Below are positions 1 to 7,944 of a stretch of DNA of 64,000 bases, piece by piece. A program made the translations under genes and the position numbers. A model generated the notes under the pieces. That model was not told the DNA's origin and searched no databases. It worked only from the letters and a program-made list of their open reading frames with translations. How positions within the stretch are numbered: the first letter of the stretch is position 1; every line of letters begins with the position of its first letter. The DNA lies in the NCBI GenBank assembly GCA_963798455.1, contig CAWCTD010000003.1:3286001-3350000 (forward strand), read 5' to 3'. The DNA is from CAWCTD01 sp963798455 (GTDB lineage Bacteria > Acidobacteriota > Terriglobia > Bryobacterales > Bryobacteraceae).

Positions 1-1
1 C

Positions 2-385
2 TTCTGCCGGATCCACGGCGGCTTCCTGCACCGCCGCCGCATCCGGTTGCTCAAGCCTGCCGTGCTGCTGATCGTGGACGACATTGAGGGTCCCCCCGGC
101 GAGCACCTTCTTGAACAGTACTGGCAACTCGCCTCGCCGGCAGTGGCCGGCCGGCTGGTTCTGGAAGAACCGGTGGAGGAACAAGAGGGCTGGCGCTCCC
201 GCGTCTTCGGCCAGAAGGAGACCATCCTGACGCGTTGTGTCCGCCGCCGCGCCAGGCTGCCTCACACGCTCGCCGCCGCTTTGCTGCTGGAGCCCGGCCA
301 CGCCATCGAGATCGTCCGAACGCCCGAAACCGTGGCCTTCCGCTGGCATCGCCCCGGCGGCGCGACGATTACAATAGACACTTGA
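2..385 (+). CDS. Heparinase II/III-like protein, C-terminal part (5' end outside window)
   Basis: The frame is open from the window edge to a TGA at 383-385, giving about 127 residues of C-terminus. The opening residues FCRIHGGFLHRRRI and the following LIVDDIEG, then H and LASP spacing, resemble the C-terminal beta-sandwich of heparinase II/III family polysaccharide lyases, where an HRR-type segment precedes a DE(I/L)xG strand. Such lyases are usually periplasmic and cleave uronic-acid polysaccharides; in exopolysaccharide loci they can be biosynthetic accessory proteins. The next gene, a glycosyltransferase, starts 14 bases downstream on the same strand, so the context is polysaccharide synthesis. 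The catalytic alpha/alpha domain lies outside the window, so the assignment rests on the C-terminal pattern only. An internal TTG at 47 is not a credible start. Confidence 0.5.
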   Translation, partial: FCRIHGGFLHRRRIRLLKPAVLLIVDDIEGPPGEHLLEQYWQLASPAVAGRLVLEEPVEEQEGWRSRVFGQKETILTRCVRRRARLPHTLAAALLLEPGHAIEIVRTPETVAFRWHRPGGATITIDT

Positions 386-399
386 TCGACCGTACAGCC

Positions 400-1614
400 A
401 TGCGCCTTGCCTATCTGGTCAGCCAGTACCCGGCGGTGAACCACACCTACATCCTCCGCGAGGTCCGGGCGTTGCGCGCGCTGGGATTCGAGCTGCACGT
501 CATCTCGATCCGCCCGCCGGACCGTCCCGCGCACGAGCTGAACGAGGAAGAGCGCGACGAGGCCCGGAACACATTCACGGTTCTCGGCGCGGGCCCCGGC
601 CGGATCTCGGCCGCGCATCTGGCCACCCTGGCCCGCCGCCCACTGGCCTATTTCGGCGGAATCCTTTACGCTTTCCGCTTGGGTCGCCTCGACCTGAAGC
701 GCGCCTTCGCGAACCTTCTCTATTTCACCGAAGCGATCGTTGCCGGCGACCGCATCCACAGACTCGGGCTGCGGCACCTGCACACGCACTACTCCTCGAC
801 CGTGGCGCTGCTGATCCACCGGGTTTTCGCCTTGAGTTTCTCGGCCACCATTCACGGGCCGGACGAGTTCAACGACGTGGCCGGCTTCTATCTTCCCGAA
901 AAGGCCGCCCGCGCCGCGTTCCTGTGCGCTATCAGCCAGTACGCGTCGAGCCAGTTGAGGAAGGCCGCCGATCCTCGCGACTGGCACAAGTTCGAGGTCT
1001 CTCCCCTCGGCGTCGATCCAGCCTCCTTTCAACCCGCGCTTCCCCGTGAGCATCGTGATCCGTTCGAGATTCTTTGCGTGGGCCGCCTGGCCCCGGCCAA
1101 GGCCCAGCATGTGCTGATCGGCGCCGTGGACCGCCTGCGGTCGCAGGGGCGCTCGGTCCGCCTGCGCCTGGTCGGCGACGGGCCGGACCGCTCGCGATTG
1201 GAGAATCTCATCGCCGCGCGCGGCCTGGCTGCGCACGTCCGGCTGGAGGGCTTCTGCAACCGGGAGCGCGTGCAGGAGTTCTACCGCGCGGCGGACTTGT
1301 TCGCTCTGGCCAGTTTCGCCGAGGGCGTGCCGGTCGTGCTCATGGAAGCCATGGCAATGGAGATCCCCTGCGTGGCCACCTGGATCACCGGCATCCCCGA
1401 GTTGATCCGGCACGGTATCGACGGCTGGCTGGTGCCTCCGGCTGACGAAGAGCAGCTCGCCGCAGCCATCGCCCGCTTGATGGACGACCCCGCTCTGGGC
1501 CGCCGGCTTGGCCAGTCGGCCCGCGCGCGCATCGTGGAGAAGTACAACCTGGCCCGCAACACGGAACGGCTGGCGGAGATTTACCGGCGCCGTCTGGCCA
1601 GCAGACTTTCGTAG
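400..1614 (+). CDS. Glycosyltransferase family 4 (GT-B fold)
   Basis: A 404-residue retaining GT-B glycosyltransferase. The N-terminus MRLAYLVSQYP and the ILREVRALRALGFE segment form the usual first beta-alpha unit of exopolysaccharide-type GT4 enzymes. The C-terminal Rossmann domain shows LCVGRLAPAKAQHVLI near residue 230 and EGVPVVLMEAMAMEIPC near residue 307, which contains the EX7E-type pair that binds the nucleotide sugar. There is no signal peptide, so it is cytoplasmic and membrane-associated. The start at ATG 400 is chosen because the longer reading from 235 is antisense-like and out of family; the ribosome site is weak. It lies 14 bases after the heparinase-like gene, and its last 34 bases overlap the end of the convergent glycosyltransferase on the other strand. 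Donor and acceptor cannot be read from sequence. Confidence 0.85.
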   Translation: MRLAYLVSQYPAVNHTYILREVRALRALGFELHVISIRPPDRPAHELNEEERDEARNTFTVLGAGPGRISAAHLATLARRPLAYFGGILYAFRLGRLDLKRAFANLLYFTEAIVAGDRIHRLGLRHLHTHYSSTVALLIHRVFALSFSATIHGPDEFNDVAGFYLPEKAARAAFLCAISQYASSQLRKAADPRDWHKFEVSPLGVDPASFQPALPREHRDPFEILCVGRLAPAKAQHVLIGAVDRLRSQGRSVRLRLVGDGPDRSRLENLIAARGLAAHVRLEGFCNRERVQEFYRAADLFALASFAEGVPVVLMEAMAMEIPCVATWITGIPELIRHGIDGWLVPPADEEQLAAAIARLMDDPALGRRLGQSARARIVEKYNLARNTERLAEIYRRRLASRLS

Positions 1615-2693
1615 ATCTCTTCCATCCGGCGTGCCGACGCCGCGCGCGACAAGTTCTCGCGCACGTAGCTCTGGCCGTTGGCCGCGAGCTGCTGGCGCAG
1701 CTCGGGTTTCTCGATCAAGCGAACCAGCGCCGCCGTCAGCGCTTCCGCGTTCCCGCTCGGAAACAGCAACCCCCGCACGCCGTCCTCGATCAGCTCCGGA
1801 TTGCCGCCCACGCGCGAGGCCACCGCCGCGCAGCCGCACGCCATGGCCTCCATGATGGCGTTCGAGAAGGCCTCATCAAGCGACGGCATAACGAAAATGT
1901 CCATCCAGCTCAGCCACCGGGCCACCTCGGAGGTGGCTGGCTGGAAGAGACAGTCCTGCATGAGCTCGCGCCGCCGTGCGAGCGCCTCCAGTTCCGGCCC
2001 CTGCGGCCCGCTGCCTACGATGACTAGCTTTAGGCCCGGATGCCGGCTGCGCGCCTGGGCGAACGCTTCTATCAGCAGCGGCAGCCCCTTCTCCGGCCTC
2101 AGGGCGCACACCACGCCGATTACCACGGCGTCCGCCGGCAGCTCGGGCGGCCGCGGCTCCGGCAGGCGCCGGAACCGCTCCAGGTCGATGCCGTTGTAGC
2201 ACACGTGAATCAGCGGCCCGCGTGCGTGTTCTTCTTCGATGAGGTGGCGCTTGAGGTAATCGCAGTTGACCACGATGCCGTCCACCAGCCGATCGGTCAG
2301 CCGCAGCAGCCTGCGATGTTCCGGCGTGAGGGAGCGATGCCCGCGCTGGCTGGAAACGACCACCGCGGATGTGAAGAACCGCGCCACCGGCACGCTGTAG
2401 ACGTTCAGCGGCGCGTCGAAGGCATGCACCAGACAGATTTGGTTTCGGTGTATGTAACGCGCCAGTCCCCAGACGCCCGCCAGCGCCGCCCAGGACCGGA
2501 AGGAGTAAACCGGAAAGTGCGCGATCGGAATGCCGGCCGCGCGCAGGTCGTCTCCTCGAAGCCCTTGCGGCCGGAATGTCCCCACGTGCGGCTCGAATCG
2601 CGACCGGTCCAGTCCCATCGCGATCTCAGCCAGTTGCCGCTCGCTGCCCCCCAGGTGCAGCTCCCGTGCCAGCAGCAGGATGGATCGCTTCAT
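1581..2693 (-). CDS. Glycosyltransferase family 4 (GT-B fold)
   Basis: A 370-residue GT4 glycosyltransferase starting MKRSILLLARELHLGGSER, where the GGSER loop is the acceptor-side Gly-rich loop typical of the family. The C-terminal half has VIGVVCALRPEKGLPLLI and DEAFSNAIMEAMACG (near residue 271), the latter carrying the donor-binding glutamates. No signal peptide is present, so it should act at the cytoplasmic face. The frame stays open far upstream (to 3119), but that part is antisense to the RraA-like gene and is not coding. It is convergent with the preceding glycosyltransferase, their 3' ends overlapping by 34 bases, and divergent from the RraA-like gene with about 126 bases between starts. 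Substrate unknown. Confidence 0.85.
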   Translation of the reverse strand: MKRSILLLARELHLGGSERQLAEIAMGLDRSRFEPHVGTFRPQGLRGDDLRAAGIPIAHFPVYSFRSWAALAGVWGLARYIHRNQICLVHAFDAPLNVYSVPVARFFTSAVVVSSQRGHRSLTPEHRRLLRLTDRLVDGIVVNCDYLKRHLIEEEHARGPLIHVCYNGIDLERFRRLPEPRPPELPADAVVIGVVCALRPEKGLPLLIEAFAQARSRHPGLKLVIVGSGPQGPELEALARRRELMQDCLFQPATSEVARWLSWMDIFVMPSLDEAFSNAIMEAMACGCAAVASRVGGNPELIEDGVRGLLFPSGNAEALTAALVRLIEKPELRQQLAANGQSYVRENLSRAASARRMEEIYESLLARRRR

Positions 2694-2819
2694 GTCTCGC
2701 GCGCGCCTCGGGGGCAACTCAGTAGCAGTATAGCTTGAGAGGTTGGGGGTACAATTGAACGCGGCCAGGAAGCGAAATCCTGGTGAATCTGGTTTCGAAC
2801 CAAGGTCGGAGGACCTCCT

Positions 2820-3830
2820 ATGAAGAAAGCGGTCTTGACTGCATGGATCGCCTGCACCGTGTTGGGTGTATGGCCTGCCTTCGCTCAGATAAAGATGACG
2901 AAGGAACAGATAATGTTTTATACCTCGGAGTGGAAGGGCGAGCGATTCGCCGACGGGCGCCCGAAAGTGCCAGACGATCTGCTCAAGCGCGCCTTGGATA
3001 TGACGATCGAGGATGTGTGGGACTATGTGCGCGCCCAAGGCTACACCAACCAGTTTGAGGGTGGCTGGCAGGCTCTCCACATCGACCAGCCCTTTGCCGG
3101 CCGTGCTCTCACGGCGCAATTCATGCCGCGCCGGCCCGACATGGCAAACGCCATCGCTGCCGAGGGAAAGGCGGAGGGACGCGTCGGCGGCGGGACCAAC
3201 AGTTGGGTTATCAATGAACTGCAGATGGGGGACACTCTTGTCGCCGACGGCTTTGGAAAGATCATTGAAGGCACATTAATCGGTTCCAACCTGGGAAGCG
3301 GCATCGCCGCGCACACCCATTCCGGCTTCATATTCGACGCCGGCATAAGGGATCAGACGGAAAACCGGGCAACCCCTTTTCTCAATGGATTCTATCGCGG
3401 CTACGACCCTTCGGGGTGGGCTCAAATGCAGTTGACGGCGATCAACGCTCCGGTCCGTATCGGACGGGCTATTGTGTTGCCGGGGGACTTGGTCCTGGCC
3501 AAGACGGATGGGGTCATCTTTATTCCCGCACAGCTCGCCGGAGAGGCAATCAAAAGGGCCGAATTCACCGCTCTTGAAGATGCCTATAATTTTGAACGGA
3601 ATAGAACAGGCCAGAACGCCGGTCAACTCGAAGGCGGTTGGACGCCGGAAAAATATGCCGAGCTTGTGAAGTGGGTTGACGCTCACCCGGAGAAGCTAAA
3701 AATGTCGCGTGCTGAATTCGATGCGATGGTGGCTGAGGCCAGCCAGCGGCGTCCAGGAGGGGCGGGCAGGGGTGGCGCACCCGCGGGTAGGGGTGGCGCT
3801 GCGGGCAGGTCTGGCGCGCCCCCACGCTAA
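2820..3830 (+). CDS. Exported RraA-like / HMG-aldolase-family protein, copy 1
   Basis: A 336-residue protein of the RraA / 4-hydroxy-4-methyl-2-oxoglutarate aldolase family. The N-terminus MKKAVLTAWIACTVLG...AFA followed by Q is a Sec signal peptide with an AFA cleavage site, so it is probably periplasmic; ordinary family members are cytoplasmic. The core has the phosphate/pyruvate-binding loop region around GSNLGSGIAAHTHSG and the family motif FDAGIRD near residue 178. An added C-terminal tail of repeated GRGGAPAGRGGA-like units is low complexity. The start has a strong site (GGAGGACCTCCT just before ATG). The gene and its leader sequence are repeated almost identically at 15482-16492. It is followed by a UxuA-like gene on the same strand. 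Likely role: metal-dependent aldol cleavage or decarboxylation of a 2-keto acid (inference). Confidence 0.75.
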   Translation: MKKAVLTAWIACTVLGVWPAFAQIKMTKEQIMFYTSEWKGERFADGRPKVPDDLLKRALDMTIEDVWDYVRAQGYTNQFEGGWQALHIDQPFAGRALTAQFMPRRPDMANAIAAEGKAEGRVGGGTNSWVINELQMGDTLVADGFGKIIEGTLIGSNLGSGIAAHTHSGFIFDAGIRDQTENRATPFLNGFYRGYDPSGWAQMQLTAINAPVRIGRAIVLPGDLVLAKTDGVIFIPAQLAGEAIKRAEFTALEDAYNFERNRTGQNAGQLEGGWTPEKYAELVKWVDAHPEKLKMSRAEFDAMVAEASQRRPGGAGRGGAPAGRGGAAGRSGAPPR

Positions 3831-4081
3831 CCAAAGGGGTTCTGGCTCCCCGGTGCATTCCTTCCGAGCGCCGTTGCCGAGGAGGAACCCGTCCCCGAAT
3901 GGCGCGGTGCCGCTGGTGCAGCGGAGGAGCAGCGGTAGAATGGCGATTCAAGATTATGCTTTCGGCGCGCTTCATGTTCTGATTATGCCGACATCCGAAG
4001 GAGTGCGAGCGGAACGTGCTCGTGCTTCCTCCAAACGCGGTTTGGGTTGGAGATCTATAGCGAGACTGAGGAGGTTACCAC

Positions 4082-5278
4082 ATGAGCATTTCTGAAGAAC
4101 CGAAACAGACAGATGAAGGGAAGTTCAACGCTACAAGAAGGGAATTGGGCAAAATGGCTCTGGGAGGAGCGGCGATGCTGGCCTCGGCCGCCCGGAGTTC
4201 TGCCACGCTTCGTCCTATCCCGCCGGGGATCAAGATCGGGACGAGCGGGGGCCAGCCGACCGAGGAGAACATGCTCTACCTCAAGCAGCTTGGGGTGACC
4301 TGGGTAAGCCTCGGGACGGGCGACACAGTGAAGATCGCCGAGGGCACCGCCGAGCGCTTCACCAAGATGCGGGAGCAATGGGAAGCCGGCGGCTTCAGGG
4401 TCTATAACATCGGGAGTGCAGCTGGCCCGAGTGGCAGCCTACATAACATGCCGGAGGTCACGCTGAATCTTCCCGGACGCGACCAGAAGATTGAAGAGTA
4501 CTTGAATTACCTTCGCTACATAGGCAAGGCCGGCATCACTTACACCACTTACGCCCACATGGCGAACGGCATCTGGCGCAGCGGGCGGGCCACGTTGCCT
4601 CGTGGGTATTCTGGTGCTGACTGCGATTTGACCAGCCCTGCGATGCAAAGCCGTATGCAGAGCCTTTCCCACGGCCGCGTGTTCACGAAGGAGGAGATCT
4701 GGGACAACTACACATACTTCATCAAGAAGGTGGTCCCGGTTGCCGAAGAGGCAGGCGTACGGATCGGGATTCACCCTGACGACCCGCCGCAGCCGGTACT
4801 GGGGGGTGTTCCGCGCTGCATTTTCGGGAATTTTGAGGGTTACAAGAAAGCCTTGGAGATCGCCAACAGTCCCAACGTGGGCATGTGCCTGTGCTGTGGA
4901 TGCTGGCTCGAGGGCGGGCCGTTGATGGGTAAGGACGTACTGGAGACCATTAAATACTTCGGTGGTCTGAAGAAGCTCTTCAAGGTCCACTTCCGGAACG
5001 TGAGCGCCCCCCTGCCGCATTTCACCGAGAGCTTGATAGATGACGGCTACTACGACATGAGCAAGGTGATGAAGGCTCTAGTAGACGCCAAGTTTGAGGG
5101 AATTGCGATTCCCGATCATATTCCGGGGTTGGGGAGTACGCCGGGGGCGGAGGTCAGCAGGGGAGGTGGTGGGGCAGGCAGAGGACCTGGAGAACCGTTC
5201 CGGCCCAGCCCCGCCCTGGCCTACTTAATCGGTTGCATGAACTCGATGCTAAAGGCCGCCCAGAGCAACCGAGGCTGA
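4082..5278 (+). CDS. Twin-arginine-exported UxuA (mannonate dehydratase)-like TIM barrel, paralogue A
   Basis: A 398-residue protein of the UxuA / xylose-isomerase-like TIM-barrel superfamily. The leader has a twin-arginine motif TRRELGKMAL followed by an Ala-rich stretch, so export in folded form is likely. Metal-site segments seen in order are IHPDDPP (about residue 230), CLCCGCWLEGG, VHFRNV and IPDHIPG. In characterised UxuA the His, Cys, His and Asp of such segments bind manganese or iron; the usual Arg before PDH is replaced by Ile here. A Gly-rich insertion (SRGGGGAGRGPGE) interrupts the C-terminal helix region. The start is fixed by GAGGAGG six bases upstream. The gene is 251 bases behind the RraA-like gene. 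The exact reaction is unknown; sugar-acid dehydration or epimerisation is a family-level guess. Confidence 0.7.
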   Translation: MSISEEPKQTDEGKFNATRRELGKMALGGAAMLASAARSSATLRPIPPGIKIGTSGGQPTEENMLYLKQLGVTWVSLGTGDTVKIAEGTAERFTKMREQWEAGGFRVYNIGSAAGPSGSLHNMPEVTLNLPGRDQKIEEYLNYLRYIGKAGITYTTYAHMANGIWRSGRATLPRGYSGADCDLTSPAMQSRMQSLSHGRVFTKEEIWDNYTYFIKKVVPVAEEAGVRIGIHPDDPPQPVLGGVPRCIFGNFEGYKKALEIANSPNVGMCLCCGCWLEGGPLMGKDVLETIKYFGGLKKLFKVHFRNVSAPLPHFTESLIDDGYYDMSKVMKALVDAKFEGIAIPDHIPGLGSTPGAEVSRGGGGAGRGPGEPFRPSPALAYLIGCMNSMLKAAQSNRG

Positions 5279-5365
5279 ATCCGCCAGGCTTGGGAGCTTG
5301 TTCATGCATGGGGGAGCGTGTCAGTGCCCCCCCAGTTCAGGTGATCAAGCTGAGAGGAACAAGCC

Positions 5366-5419
5366 ATGAATCGCAGAGAGTTTTTGGAAATTGCGTACCG
5401 CAAGGCTCGGAAGAACTGA
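5366..5419 (+). pseudogene. Possible orphan twin-arginine leader remnant
   Basis: Within the otherwise gene-free stretch 5279-5677, an ATG at 5366 preceded by GAGAGGAA opens a 17-codon frame reading MNRREFLEIAYRKARKN then stop. NRREFL is a clean twin-arginine start, as in the neighbouring exported enzymes, but no mature protein follows. It may be what remains of a deleted gene, or chance. Nothing else recognisable was seen in this 400-base convergent gap. Confidence 0.2.
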
Positions 5420-5677
5420 ACGGGGCGCAAGACACAAAGTGGCACGGCGCAACTGAACGCGTCACGGTCGCACGATGCTATGCCGGCCATAGGAGGCAAC
5501 CTGTGACCCGAGCACGCCAACCGCCCTGCGCAGCGACAGGGGAAAGGAGGAGAGCCGCAACCGTCGGAACAAAATCGCTGCGGCTCAGTCGACTGCCCAT
5601 ACTTAGGCGCTCAAGGCCTCTCCCTGCTAGGCACTATTTCCTGAGCTACCAACAACTACCCAAATTGAAATCCTCGC

Positions 5678-6793
5678 TTAGGCAGGAGTCCCGGCGAGAA
5701 ACTCCTCGTTAGCGCGCTCAATCAGCGCCTGTATATAGCCGATGGTGTAGATCTGACCAGCCAGCGGGCCTGCACCCGCCACCATTCGCGGGAAGTGGTC
5801 CCCAACCAGCACGCCCTCGAAGCTCACCTTCCGCAGCGCCCGCATGACTTTGTACATGTCCATGTAGCCTTCATTGAGATAGGTCTCGTAGAAATGTGGC
5901 AATGTCGCGTGTACGTTGCGGAAGTGGATGACGAAGAGCTTTTTCAGGCCGCCGAAGTACTCGATGGTCTCCAGCACGTTCCTTCCCATCCTGGGCCCGC
6001 CTTCCAGCCAGCAGCCTACGCACAAGCCCATGCCGATGTTGGGGCTGTTGGCGATCTCGATGGCTCGTTTGTACCCCTCGAAGCTGCTGAACATCGGCCG
6101 CGGCACGTTGCCCAGCATCAAGCCGGGTGGATCATCCGGATGAACACCGATATGAACGCCGGTCTCCTCGGCAACCGGGGCAATCTGTCTTGCGAAGTAC
6201 TCCCAGTTCTTCCACAGCTCGTCTTCGGTGTACTTGCGGTCAAATGTGACATTTGAGCTACCCGGCGTTAACGGCTTGCTCTCGTCGAAGGCGGTACAGA
6301 TGGCCCCGCCGCGGTTGGTTTCCGGGGTCGAGCGCCACACGCTGTTGGCCATGTGGGCGTACAAGTGATACTTGATCCCGGCGGCCCCGACTGCACGGAG
6401 GTGCTGCTTGAATGCCTCGATCTTCTCGTCGCGACCGGGGAGGTTCAGAACGACCTCAGGTGGGTTGTGGACCCGGCAGCCGATCTTGGAGACCTTCAAC
6501 CCCGCGGCCTCAACCGTCCGTACAGCTCCCTGGACAACTTCCTTGTACTTCGGCTCGTCGGGGCTGGAAGGTACGCCGATTCTCACCCACTCCATGCCTA
6601 GCTGCTTCGCCAATTGCAGGCTCTCGGGCTGGATGCCGGTCTGCAGTGCATGCTTGATCCCCCACTTCATAGGTGGCCGGGCGAGGTCCGCCGTCGCGGC
6701 CCCTGTCTTCTGGGCCACCAGAGCCTGCTTGCGGCCAGAACCGATCAGGAGCGCGCTACCCGCCGCGATCTTGCCGAAATCTCTTCTCTCCAT
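5678..6793 (-). CDS. Twin-arginine-exported UxuA-like TIM barrel, paralogue B
   Basis: A 371-residue UxuA-superfamily protein. The leader MERRDFGKIAAGSALLIGSG has an RRDFGK twin-arginine motif. The metal-site segments are VHPDDPPG, GLCVGCWLEGGPRMG, IHFRNV and VGDHFPRM, so His, Cys, His and Asp are kept but the Arg of the canonical RPDHG is replaced. It is closely similar to paralogue E (13865-15022) over the whole mature chain, and the similarity runs past the stop codon into 3' DNA, pointing to a recent duplication. It starts nine bases after the end of paralogue C with GAGGAGA before the ATG, so C and B are co-transcribed, probably also with the TonB receptor upstream. Function: presumed sugar-acid dehydratase or isomerase outside the cytoplasm. 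Confidence 0.7.
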   Translation of the reverse strand: MERRDFGKIAAGSALLIGSGRKQALVAQKTGAATADLARPPMKWGIKHALQTGIQPESLQLAKQLGMEWVRIGVPSSPDEPKYKEVVQGAVRTVEAAGLKVSKIGCRVHNPPEVVLNLPGRDEKIEAFKQHLRAVGAAGIKYHLYAHMANSVWRSTPETNRGGAICTAFDESKPLTPGSSNVTFDRKYTEDELWKNWEYFARQIAPVAEETGVHIGVHPDDPPGLMLGNVPRPMFSSFEGYKRAIEIANSPNIGMGLCVGCWLEGGPRMGRNVLETIEYFGGLKKLFVIHFRNVHATLPHFYETYLNEGYMDMYKVMRALRKVSFEGVLVGDHFPRMVAGAGPLAGQIYTIGYIQALIERANEEFLAGTPA

Positions 6794-6802
6794 AGTGTCT
6801 CC

Positions 6803-7873
6803 TCATGATGCCATGGCCGCCTGCAGCATGGCCCTGGCGTAAGCCACGTTGAAAACCCAGCCGACATACGATCCGCTCTTGGGTTGCTCGCGGTCGGCGT
6901 CCAGCCCGCGCGGGTGTTCAGGGTAGATCAGCCGCGGGTACTTCTGCCGTACCAGCTCCTTCATCACGGCGAACATGTCCACTTCGCCCTCGTCCGGGAA
7001 CACTTCGGTGTACTTCTCGCGCGGCACCCGCATGCGCACGTTGCGGAAATGCATGTGGTTGATGCGGTCCCGCGTGCCGAAATAGCGGCACGTCTCCACC
7101 GGATCCTGGCCCATCTCGCGTGTGACCCCGCAGTCGAAGGTGATCCCATTCGAGGTACTTGGCACGATGTCAATGAGGCGCTTCCACCCTTCCACGCTTC
7201 CCATGATCTGCCCCGACCCGCGGCTGATGGGCGCCGGAGGGTCGTTCGGATGCAGAGCCAGCCGGACGCCGGACTCCTGGGCCACCGGCACAACGGCTTT
7301 CAGGAAGTAGGTGACGTTGTTCCACATCTCGTCGATGGAATGGGCGCCCTCTTGCGGAAGCGGAGGCAGGTCCTTGATTTTGTCGTAATCGAACGACAAC
7401 ACCCCAGCGCCACCCCTTCCACTTTCCTCGTAGTAGCCCTCCACGGCACGGTGCGCGTAGAAGTTATACTCCACCACCGGCAGACCCACTTTACCAGCCG
7501 CGCGGATGGATTGCCGCACCTTCTCGATCTCCTCGTCGCGCCCAGGCCGCCCGTAGATAGCGTTGTCGAATCCGCTGATCATCATGTTGAACAAAGTCAG
7601 TCCGCCGGCCTGCAGACGCTCCATTCTCGACCGGATTTCCGCTTCATCCCACGGAATCGGCGGCCCTCCCGTCAGCACATAGTTCACACCGAGTTGCTTC
7701 ACCCGGCGCATAGCGCGCTCGTCCGTGTTGCCCGAGAGGATCATGCAGAGCTTGGGCGTGTCGCGGCCTTCGGGGCGCAACCCCGGGGCCGCCGCTCCGC
7801 GCATCACTGAAGTTGACAAGGCCGTCGCACCCACGCCCTGCAGGACCTCACGTCGAGACACTCCAACCTTCAT
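6803..7873 (-). CDS. Twin-arginine-exported UxuA-like TIM barrel with altered metal-site residues, paralogue C
   Basis: A 356-residue protein with leader MKVGVSRREVLQGVGATAL, a twin-arginine SRREVLQ motif. The barrel has LHPNDPP, then ITFDCGVT where paralogues D and F read TFCQ, then MHFRNVRM and YPEHPRG where the others have xxDH. Two positions that are Cys and Asp in canonical UxuA-like sites are therefore Asp and Glu here, if my manual alignment is right. The start has AAGGGAAGGAG upstream. It follows the TonB receptor gene by 71 bases, a gap holding a strong hairpin, and is followed by paralogue B after nine bases. It may bind a different metal or catalyse a different step. Confidence is in the family, not the reaction. 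Confidence 0.65.
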   Translation of the reverse strand: MKVGVSRREVLQGVGATALSTSVMRGAAAPGLRPEGRDTPKLCMILSGNTDERAMRRVKQLGVNYVLTGGPPIPWDEAEIRSRMERLQAGGLTLFNMMISGFDNAIYGRPGRDEEIEKVRQSIRAAGKVGLPVVEYNFYAHRAVEGYYEESGRGGAGVLSFDYDKIKDLPPLPQEGAHSIDEMWNNVTYFLKAVVPVAQESGVRLALHPNDPPAPISRGSGQIMGSVEGWKRLIDIVPSTSNGITFDCGVTREMGQDPVETCRYFGTRDRINHMHFRNVRMRVPREKYTEVFPDEGEVDMFAVMKELVRQKYPRLIYPEHPRGLDADREQPKSGSYVGWVFNVAYARAMLQAAMAS

Positions 7874-7898
7874 AAATAGAACTCCTTCCCTTCCAAAC

Positions 7899-7924
7899 GA
7901 GTGCCAGCTCCTCCGCTGGCACTC
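7899..7924 (-). terminator. Intercistronic hairpin between TonB receptor and paralogue C
   Basis: A perfect 10-bp inverted repeat (GAGTGCCAGC / GCTGGCACTC) with a 6-nt loop lies 20 bases after the receptor stop and 25 bases before the start of paralogue C. Read as minus-strand mRNA the loop is GGAGGA, resembling a ribosome site. No run of U follows in that direction; T-rich sequence follows in the plus direction. It may act as a partial terminator, an mRNA 3' stabiliser for the receptor message or an attenuator. Function is inferred from position only. Confidence 0.45.
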
Positions 7925-7944
7925 CTTTTAGTTTTAGCTTCCCA

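Noticed and set aside
262..1839. 525-codon minus-strand open frame across the first glycosyltransferase
   Set aside because: It is the antisense of a clear GT4 gene, has Arg/Gly/Ala-rich composition and no domain; a shadow caused by high GC content.
2694..3119. N-terminal extension of the minus-strand glycosyltransferase (and the similar frame at 15212-15781)
   Set aside because: Both are antisense to the two RraA-like copies; they look alike only because those genes are repeats.
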